A stretch of DNA of 64,000 bases. Source: Phytopythium helicoides. Taxonomy: Eukaryota > Oomycota > Peronosporomycetes > Pythiales > Pythiaceae. Where the stretch lies: positions 372,001 through 436,000 of the forward strand of contig JANFNE010000001.1 of NCBI GenBank assembly GCA_024867545.1, read 5' to 3'. Below the pieces are notes generated by a model that saw only the letters and a list, made by a program, of their open reading frames with translations, was not told the DNA's origin and did not search any database. Every line of letters starts with the position of its first letter. Position 1 is the first letter of the stretch. Below are positions 53,650 through 61,152 of this stretch, one piece after another. The translations under genes were made by a program, and so were the position numbers.

Positions 53650-54294
53650 TCAGTCCAGCAGCATCTGTGCCAGGATGTCGAGCATCTCGGGTGTCCAGGG
53701 CTCTGTGGTAGCGCTCACGCCCACCTCCAAGTCGGCACCAAGCCAACTGCAGCCGCTGTCGGCCCAGTCCTCTTCGTCCACAGACGTGGGACTGCTCGTT
53801 CCGCTGCTGGACTCGCTGTAGTCACTGCAGCTGCCGTCGAAGCTATCAGATCGATGTGGCGAGCAGCCAACGAGGTCACGCTCAGCCTCACTGTGGTGGT
53901 TCTTAAGGTGGCGGTTGAGGTTCCCCGTCGTGCTGAAGGTCTTGCCACAGCCTAGGACTTCACACACACGTGTGTGGTCCCGGTGGTGGTATTTGATGTG
54001 TCGTTCGCGCTTGATATCGCTCATGAAGACGGCGTCGCAGCCGGGCTCCGGGCAAGCGAGCGGCTCGAGCGGGCCGTGGAGCCGGCGGTGGCGAGAGAGG
54101 TTGCCCGAGGTGCTGAAGCGTTTGCCGCACGCGCGAAAGCGGCACACGAAGGGCTTCTCGCCCGTGTGCGTCTTCAGGTGCTCCGTGAGCGTGTACTTGC
54201 GATTGAATCGGCGGCCGCAGCCACTCTCGGGGCACCGGAACTTGCGCTCGCCCGTCTCGGGGAGCTCCAGGAGCGTGGTGCTCATAGTGGACAT
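53650..54294 (-). CDS. C2H2 zinc-finger protein 8 of the cluster
   Basis: A 214-residue protein on the minus strand. Fingers: FNRKYTLTEHLKTH, FSTSGNLSRHRRLH, a diverged third finger FMSDIKRERHIKYHH, and FSTTGNLNRHLKNHH. Finger 3 has Arg where the helix Leu should be, so its fold may be weakened. A Ser/Asp-rich tail ends WTPEMLDILAQMLLD at the C-terminus. The ATG at 54294 (MSTMSTTLL) is the better of the in-frame starts; an upstream open frame is probably leader. Confidence 0.85.
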   Translation of the reverse strand: MSTMSTTLLELPETGERKFRCPESGCGRRFNRKYTLTEHLKTHTGEKPFVCRFRACGKRFSTSGNLSRHRRLHGPLEPLACPEPGCDAVFMSDIKRERHIKYHHRDHTRVCEVLGCGKTFSTTGNLNRHLKNHHSEAERDLVGCSPHRSDSFDGSCSDYSESSSGTSSPTSVDEEDWADSGCSWLGADLEVGVSATTEPWTPEMLDILAQMLLD

Positions 54295-55632
54295 TGCTGA
54301 GGCTAGAGTAGTTGGAGTGGGAGAACCTGCCGCGAAGCTAGCAGATTGAAGAGTGAGGGCCGTCCAACAGCAAAACGGCTTCAGCCCTCCTGTGTCGCAC
54401 TCGAGATGGATATTCGCGCTGGGGCGCCTCGCGACCGCCAGGGGCCACATCGAGCATCGTGCATAGCCGGCGGTCGCACCGAATGTACAGATGGGCGGGC
54501 CACCTTAGGCAAGCGCTGCACACCGTTAGCTGCGCACGAGAAGAGGCACGCCAACACGGCTCGCGAGATTTGCCGGCGTGAAAGAACTCGCCGAGGTTGC
54601 AGAGCCCAAGTTGCACCGAGTCGCAGCCAGCTGCAGCGAGACATGTCTGCGTCTCGTTATCATCTTGCCGCGAGTATGCGGCACACAAAATTTGCCGAGA
54701 TTTTCCTCGCGTTGGACAGCAAGTGGGTGTTCAAAGCGCACAGGTGCGAGGTGCAGTGTTCGCACCACGCGCGTGAGTCACAATGGACTCGTCAATTCCC
54801 GTGCGGAGTGGGACGCGAGGGTGCGGCTTGTGTGGCTCAGCCGTGAAGAGACCACCTCGACTAGCGGATGCCCGACTCATCAGGAGTCGGAGACCGTGGG
54901 ACGAGTTCGTCCACGGCTCTCCTGCAATATCCGTTCCATGCAGGCATGCAGACATGGTCGCACTCGAACGGGCTGGATCTTCATGCCGAGACCACAAGTT
55001 TGGTCTCGACACCATTCACAGCGGCGTTAGTGTCGCCTCGCTTGGTGGCGAGGCGTGAAGCTAATCCCTCGGACCATCCGGCGATTTCGATGTTAGCGGC
55101 CAGCTGGAGGTAATCGCCGTGACTGTCCAGCCGCCCAGCCACCGTTCGTGGCGCATTGCGGTGTTTAGAAAGCGGCGGCAGCGTCGTAATCGCGCCAACA
55201 AGTCGCCGCAGTATGAGCGCCGCGGCGAGTCCATCTCGCGAGCATCAGTAATCGGGACGGATTACCATGCCGAGCTCAACACTCGAAGCGCAAGGCCCGC
55301 CTGTCCGGGCTGTAGTTGAAGCCGGGATAGCCTTTGAGACCTCAGGCGAAGCCATCGGCCACAGCGCCTGCCATGTCCCCCACGCAATGCTTGAAACATC
55401 GTCGTGAAGTCGAGTCGCTCTTGGCGTCGCGCCTTGCCATCTGGAAATCACATCAGACTGGCGTGCCGTGTTGCCTTGCGTGCGCTACGCATATTGCACC
55501 AGAACATGTCATGGAGGGTAAGCTGCAAGATACGCGAGCAGAAAGTTGAGAAAGTCATCGTTTGTTTGCTCGCTTGCTCGCTCGCTGGGTTGTCTATTTG
55601 CCGGAATGCAGCATTATCCACAGTGAGGCCGG
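54295..55632. other. Intergenic, no gene seen
   Basis: About 1.3 kb with only short, overlapping frames on both strands and no recognised family, repeat array or RNA. It separates the zinc-finger cluster from the housekeeping block. Confidence 0.4.
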
Positions 55633-56306
55633 TTAGTTCTTCGGGGGCTTGCGGTCCTTGGAGTCGATGGTCATGGTCACCGGCCCGTCGTTTACCTGCA
55701 GCAGTCGCGAGAGGTTCCGTCAGCAGCACGTTCAATAGTTTTTGGGAATCGGGTGCCGGAACGCATCGCACCAGCGACACCTCCATGTAGGCGGCGAAGA
55801 CGCCCTCGGCCACCTTGCTGGGGTCGTGCGCCTTGCGCACGCGGTCGCAGAAGGCGTCGAAGAAGGCCTTGGCGGGCCCAGGCGCCACTGCAGTCAGTCC
55901 TAGTTGTCAGCCATTCGATCCGTGGAGTTCACGCTCCCATGCTCGAAGGAACGCACTCGAGAGGTGGAAGTCGGGTTTGTTGCCCGAGAAGAAGCCGTGC
56001 AGCGTGAACTGGCTCACCAGCAGGACCTCGTAGCCGCTGGAGGCCACCGACGCCTTCCATGGCGCGTCCGAGTCCGGGTCGGGCCACAGCCGCGCGTTCT
56101 GCGAGAGCGAGCAGCCGTGAGCGAGGCTCCGTCCGCGGCCGCAGTGCGCTCGCTACCAGCAGGCGGCGGCAGCAGAACTCGGCGTCCTCTGGCGTGTCGT
56201 CGCGGCCGACGCCCACGAGGCACAGCAGCCCCTTGCCGATCTGGCCCACGACCTCTCCGTCCACGCGCACGCTGGCGCTCGTCACGCGCTGCATGACCAC
56301 CCGCAT
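55633..56306 (-). CDS. DTD1: D-aminoacyl-tRNA deacylase
   Basis: A 156-residue enzyme from four exons: 56306-56157, 56098-55957, 55887-55772 and 55695-55633. It removes D-amino acids (and glycine from tRNA-Ala) mischarged on tRNA, a proofreading step in the cytosol. It starts [20 protein letters not shown], typical for the family. SQFTLHG near residue 83 is the active-site loop, and [11 protein letters not shown] near 138 carries the Gly-cis-Pro motif that excludes L-amino acids. Length matches the usual 150 or so. All splice junctions restore frame; the third exon's first two bases complete the Met of MAPGPAK. It is divergent from the next gene, with 110 bp between start codons. Confidence 0.88.
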
Positions 56307-56336
56307 GGCGGCTGCTTGCTGGAAGAAACTGCGCGT

Positions 56337-56379
56337 TTTCGGCCAATGAAAATCGGTATTTCCCAATTTCAGCCAATCG
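56337..56379 (+). promoter_or_regulatory. Paired CCAAT boxes in the DTD1 / NadD-like bidirectional promoter
   Basis: TTTCGGCCAATGA (56337-56349) and TTTCAGCCAATCG (56367-56379), in the same orientation and 30 bases apart, fill the 110-base gap between two divergent start codons. Confidence 0.6.
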
Positions 56380-56416
56380 AAAGCTGCCGCTCGCTGCCAA
56401 AGGCCGCCATTCCGCG

Positions 56417-57163
56417 ATGGAGGCGCCGCGCCGCGTGCTGCTCTTCGGGCTGTCGGCCAACCCGCCGACGGGCGCGCGCGGCCACATGGGGCTGCTGGCG
56501 CACTGCCGCGCGCTGCGGGCGTTCGACGAGGTGTGGGTGCTGCCCGTGTTCCAGCACATCTACGCGTCCAAGCGGCGGCTCGCGCCCTTCCGCCACCGCG
56601 TCGCCATGCTGCGCCTCGCCGTCCAAGACGCGCTCTGCTCCGACGCCGGTGGGCTCCACGCTGCTGCTGCGTGACTTTGACGAGATCTGACGGCCGTGCG
56701 TGTGCGCGCAGCGGAAGGCGCCGAGGTGGTCGTCTCCGAGTATGAGCGCGAGCTGTTCGAGCGCATGGCGGCGGACGGAGAGAGCGCGCCGCGCGTCGGC
56801 AGCATCGACCTCGTCTCGTTCCTGCTGGACAAGCACATGGACGCGCGCTTCACCATGCTCGTGGGCGCCGACGCGTACGCAGACCTGGTGGCAGGCAAGT
56901 GGAAGCGCGGAGACGAGCTGCGCAGCCTCGTCGACCTGCTGGTCATTGACCGAGCCGGCGTCGGCGCGCCGTCGCAGCAGCAGGAGGCGGCGAGGGGAGC
57001 GACGTTCCTGCACGTGCCCCAGCTGGGCGACGTGTCGTCCACCAAGGCACGCGCTGCAGTGGACGCCGACGAGCTGGCCGAGCTCGTGACGCCGTCGGTC
57101 GCCGAGTACATCCAGCGCCACAAGCTGTACGGCTTTGCGGTGGAGAGCGAGAGCGAAGAGTGA
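56417..57163 (+). CDS. NadD/NMNAT-like nucleotidyltransferase
   Basis: A 227-residue protein from two exons, 56417-56648 and 56712-57163 (63-nt intron). It resembles nicotinate/nicotinamide mononucleotide adenylyltransferases, which make NAD from the mononucleotide and ATP. The N-terminus has [20 protein letters not shown], a cytidylyltransferase-fold loop with the GHMG half of the usual HxGH motif but Ala-Arg where the first His normally sits. [11 protein letters not shown] follows in the second exon. The C-terminal SSTKAR matches the ISSTxxR nucleotide-binding motif. The altered first motif leaves its exact substrate open. It shares a short bidirectional promoter with DTD1. Confidence 0.75.
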
Positions 57164-57429
57164 GGCCTGCAAAAGAACGAAAATCGATGGGAACTGAAGC
57201 ACAACGAGTTGTCGAGAGAGCGCGACAGGATAGCGGCTCCAAGTTGCCATTGGCTTTGCCACACGTCGCCGTGCCCGCCTCGTGTCTGGCGCATCTCGGC
57301 GGTCAATACTAAGTACGAGCGAATATACAGGTCGGCCAGCTCCGCTGCGGCAGCCATTCTGTCGGTCGGCGCGCGTCCTGGGCCGGTAGATGGAGGAAGA
57401 GTGTCGTGCGATGTGTCTAGCGGACGCGA

Positions 57430-58158
57430 CTATGCCCGCGTGAACTGCTGGATGCGCGTGCCGTTGGAGGAGAGCGAGCAGTCGATGATGAGGCGCGTGA
57501 GCCGGAAGCGCTCGCACTGGGCGTCGATCTCTGCCTCGGTCTCGTCGTCGTACGAGAAGCTGGAGCACATGAGGAAGAGCGCGGTGGGCGATCGGTCGAG
57601 CAGTCGGTCGACGGTCCAGAAGAGCAGCGGCACAACCTCTCGCGCGTAGATGACGTCGGAGCCGACGATGAGCGCGGGCGTGGGGGCATTGGCCGCCGCG
57701 AGCGCAGCCTGCAGCGCGCGCAGCTCGTCGGCGCCGTCGGGTCCCCACCGGAGTCCGTGCGTGAGGCACGTGGCCTGCGTGCGCTCCTGCTGGCTCGCGT
57801 TGTGCTCGATGACCTTGAGCACGCCTGGGTCGTGGTCGGTGAACACGACGGTGGCCTTGGGCTGCAGCTGCGCGACGGCCAGCCCCGTGAGCCCGCAGCC
57901 GGCGCCTAGCTCGACGACGCTGCCCGCGGCCGGGATGACCTCTCGGTGGCGCTCGAGGTAGCTGCAGAGCGCGGGCGCGGCCGGCCAGACGTAGTGGCCC
58001 GACTGCAGCGCGCCGGGCTCGTCCTGCGCGTACGTGAGCAGCACCGACACGTCGGCGCCGTAGTCGTAGCGGCAGGTGACCTTCTCCAGGCAGGCGTCGA
58101 ACATGAAGCCCACGTCCGTGAGCATGCCCTCCTGCTGCGCGTCGCCGTCGAACTCCAT
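57430..58158 (-). CDS. METTL21-like (Methyltransferase_16) protein methyltransferase
   Basis: A 242-residue, intronless SAM-dependent methyltransferase. The SAM-binding motif VVELGAGCGLTGLAVA is near residue 90, the acidic loop VFTDHDPGVL follows, and GSDVIYA near 170 is the family's D-x-x-Y substrate-site motif. QSGHYVWPAAPALCSYL before the fold is typical for METTL21-type lysine methyltransferases, which modify chaperones, eEF1A or other cytosolic proteins. The target is not predictable. The start at 58158 (MEFDGD) is chosen because upstream in-frame codons lie in a promoter with two CCAAT boxes. It is divergent from the next gene. Confidence 0.85.
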   Translation of the reverse strand: MEFDGDAQQEGMLTDVGFMFDACLEKVTCRYDYGADVSVLLTYAQDEPGALQSGHYVWPAAPALCSYLERHREVIPAAGSVVELGAGCGLTGLAVAQLQPKATVVFTDHDPGVLKVIEHNASQQERTQATCLTHGLRWGPDGADELRALQAALAAANAPTPALIVGSDVIYAREVVPLLFWTVDRLLDRSPTALFLMCSSFSYDDETEAEIDAQCERFRLTRLIIDCSLSSNGTRIQQFTRA

Positions 58159-58225
58159 GGCGGTCGAGGGTCGAAATGGTGGCGCTCGCGAGCCGGCGCG
58201 TGCGCGGCGGGTTTCACGTCCGATG

Positions 58226-58267
58226 ATTGGGCGAAAAAGAGATGATAAACACTCCCATTGGACGAAA
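58226..58267 (-). promoter_or_regulatory. Paired CCAAT boxes in the methyltransferase / LTD-gene bidirectional promoter
   Basis: On the minus strand, TTTCGCCCAAT (58236-58226) and TTTCGTCCAAT (58267-58257) repeat the flank and spacing seen at the other housekeeping promoters. Confidence 0.6.
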
Positions 58268-58427
58268 ACAAGTACCCATGATTGCGAAATCCGGCGAGGT
58301 GCGGCTCGTGCGGTTGATGCGGACTGCACGACACGGTCCGCAATGCTTGGGGCATCTACGCGCGCTTAAACCGGAACGCGCGCTTTTGGCGGGAAGGCCG
58401 TGCCCCATTCATAACCGCCGCTCCAAG

Positions 58428-59963
58428 ATGAGCAGCTTCGCGCTGCGGCGGCGGCTGCCGCTGGCGCCGCTGGACCGGCGCGTGGCGCGCGCGGCCGCGC
58501 AGATCTGCCACAACCTGCTGATGCAGCAGCTGTATGTGTCTCGGGCGGACGCGCGCAAGCAGTGGCTGGTGGTGTCCAACCCGTCGGAGCAGGTGCGGGG
58601 CCGGCGTCCATGTTGAAGCGCTGTCCGCCGCGGCTCACGGTGCTCTTGCTGGCAACAGGCCGTGGACCTCACGGGGTTCGCGATCGCCGATGTGGACGGA
58701 AGAGCTGAGTTCTGCTTCCCGAGCGGCTACATGCTGCTGCCGGGCGATGAGGTCACGGTGTGGTGCTCGCCCAGCCGCATCGACCTGGACGTCGACAACG
58801 TGCTGCCGCCCTACCTCTTCTGGACGAACGCCGACGGGTCGCTGCGCGCCGAGCCGTTCTTCACGCCAGGAAGACCCAACGAGGTGCTGCTGCTCGACCC
58901 GCTCAAGGTGGAGGTCGCGTCGCTGCGCGTGGCCGAGGACGGAGACCGAAAGGAGTTCCGCGTGCTGCACTGCGTGTCCGAGCACCCTCGCGCCATCTCG
59001 TCACGCATCGACACGCGCTTCTGCGCGGGTTGCTTATCACCGCCAGAGTTCCAGGTGCGCGCGCCGTACCCGAGTCCCGAGAGCGGTAAGGTGCGCGGCA
59101 ACAAAGACGGCAGGGACGTGTACGTCTTCTCGCGTTATTGGGGCGTCGTCTCGCACAAGTCATTGCTTGAGCACTTCCTCTCCGTCCTGCTCGTCCCGCT
59201 GCTCGAGAGCTTCCGCGCGCTGCTAATCGTCGTGCTGCTCACCGACCGGAATCGCTCCGGTACCTCGCCCGACGCCATGCGACTCAAGACCACGGCCGTG
59301 CTGCTGCTCATGCTCGCAACCGACCTCATGGCGAGACGCCTCAGCCTATGCATCAAGAGTGGGCTCCTGGTGTCAATTGCAAGTTTCTCTTCGTTTGTGC
59401 TGGACCAATTGGCCACGATCGCAACGTATGCAGCTTTGGAGCGCGCATACCTGGTGCTCGCACCGTCCTTCAACAATCTCTTGCGCGTCGAGCTTACTGT
59501 CGCGCTGCTCGACATAGTAGCCGAGCGCAGTCGGTTTCTCGAGAGTCGCGCGTCATGGCATCCTTTTTACAAGCAGCTTGTGCAGCTGGAGTATCGATTT
59601 CGTGCACTCTTTTGCGCGTGGGGCATAGCTCGGCAACTACTTTTGCTGCTTCTACTTTTGCTTCCTCCTCTCCAGCCATCTGAAGGAAGCACAACTACAA
59701 TACTGGCTGCGATTTCGCTGCTTTCACGCTCGAGACTAGCAGCGTTTGTGCTGGTGCCACTCGCGACTGCTGCCATGGGCGTTGACGTCGTTCGAGCAAT
59801 TGCGATTGTGCTACATATCCTCTTGAGTCCACTCCGGAGCGAATCACCTGCTGGACATGACCAACAACAAGCTGCTTCTACTCCCAAGTCGAAATCACCC
59901 AGCTTTCGCACCCCACAGCGCCTTGTAAATCTTAGGACACCCCTGACAAGGGTGCTTCGGTAG
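58428..59963 (+). CDS. Lamin-tail domain fused to a PI-synthase-like membrane domain
   Basis: A 489-residue protein from two exons, 58428-58592 and 58659-59963 (66-nt intron). Residues 45-150 look like a lamin-tail (LTD) beta-sandwich: QWLVVSNPSEQAVDLTGFAI, then the GYMLLPGDEVTVW strand. From about residue 225 there are four to six hydrophobic helices. LATDLMARRLSLCIKSG fits the CDP-alcohol phosphatidyltransferase spacing DGxxAR-x8-G, but the catalytic Asp residues are replaced. The flanks also resemble phosphatidylinositol synthase in order. The parsimonious reading is a catalytically dead PI-synthase relative with an LTD on its soluble end. That identity rests on spacing and eye alignment and is inference; the domain could also be an unrelated membrane anchor. 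Confidence 0.55.
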
Positions 59964-60140
59964 TCCCTAGACCCGCAAATCCGCAATTACACACACATCT
60001 CGAGCAAAGAATGAACAAACTCCCATCGAGACGTCATACACGCAGACTCTCTCATTCTTGTATTGACCATCACCCGTCCGTCACGCTATCTGCTCCCCGC
60101 TGCTAGCTTTGTCTCTCTGTTTTCCCAAGATGGACGGCGC

Positions 60141-60749
60141 CTAGAAGTTGGATCCCTCGGGCGGCTGCGGCAGGCGTCGGTTGTTGGGCGAAGCCATCTC
60201 GCTGCGGATCGCGACCAGCACGTTCTCGATACCGCAGTTGCGGTTCCAGGTCGCGAGCGCCGACAGCCGCCGCGGGTCGACACGGCCCGTCTGCGGGTCC
60301 ACGCAGCTCATGTTGATGCGGCTCGTGAAGCACACCTCGGGCGGCACGCTGGGGTACTGGTCGCTGCAGTGAATGCGCAGCGAGTAGATGCGGCCGTCGT
60401 GGCAGGTCTTTAGCGAGCGAGCGAGCGAGCACACGAACGTCAGCGTCTTGAAGTCATCCGATGGCAGCAACATCACAGAAACGCACGCCCGCGGGGCCGA
60501 GGATGGTGCCGATCCAGTTGGTCAGGAAGATGTCGTCGGCCTGCTCGAGGCCGTACGAGATGCTCATGTCTCCGTGGCCCTTCTCGCTGCTCTCCAGCTC
60601 CTCCAGCAGCTTGAAGTTTCGTGGCACTGCAACCAGCCAGCCCAGCACCACACGCCTTCATCAGTTCCCACTGTCGACTAGTCCAACAGCGCCGTGCTCC
60701 CGTATCCACACGCACCGATCACCACCTCTGCGCCCGCCTTGCCCATCAT
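60141..60749 (-). CDS. Ubiquitin E2 variant (UEV; MMS2/UBE2V-like)
   Basis: A 146-residue protein from three exons: 60749-60716, 60626-60487 and 60407-60141 (introns 89 and 79 nt). UEVs pair with UBC13 to build Lys63-linked ubiquitin chains in DNA-damage tolerance and signalling. The sequence follows the family: [12 protein letters not shown] near residue 12, [43 protein letters not shown], and a terminal [10 protein letters not shown]. The catalytic Cys of true E2s is absent; GRVDPRRLS occupies that place. Length matches human UBE2V (about 145). The 34-nt first exon ([11 protein letters not shown]) is supported by splice sites and alignment. It lies downstream of topoisomerase II on the same strand. 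Confidence 0.88.
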
Positions 60750-61152
60750 GGTTCCTCCCTCTAACGCAGCGCGAGCCTGCGCCATCCAAAGCCCCGTCAG
60801 CACCGAAAGATCCCGCCGACGCCTCCAAACTTGGCGCGCGGATTGCCGCGGCTCTAGAGCGCGCCAGAAGGCCGCGGAGGGCGCCTCGGGACCGCAAAGC
60901 GCTGCACTTCTCTCCCCTGCGGCCCCCTCCACGCTCCGCGTTCCCCCAGCGCCGCCCCAGCGCCGCGCTCCCCTCGCGATTCGCGCACCTTGAGCCGCTC
61001 CTTTCCTGCCGGCGGCCGCTTCTTCTTTGCCTGGAAAAAACGACTGAGGGGGGCCAAGTACCATGATTGGTCTAAACTGCATATCATTTTCAGCCAATCA
61101 CAAACATTGTAAACACAAAATGCGTGCGCTTGACCATGTTGAAGTGGCTCTA
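60750..61152. promoter_or_regulatory. UEV upstream region with paired CCAAT boxes
   Basis: No gene seen between the topoisomerase stop and the UEV start. ATTGG at 61066-61070 and TTTTCAGCCAATCA at 61087-61100 form an inverted CCAAT pair about 330 bases before UEV. The rest is GC-rich. Confidence 0.5.

Noticed and set aside
54346..55600. Frames of up to 166 codons after zinc-finger gene 8
   Set aside because: Low-complexity, overlapping on both strands, no domain or motif.
57209..57649. A plus-strand frame over the methyltransferase 3' end
   Set aside because: Antisense to the METTL21-like coding sequence.
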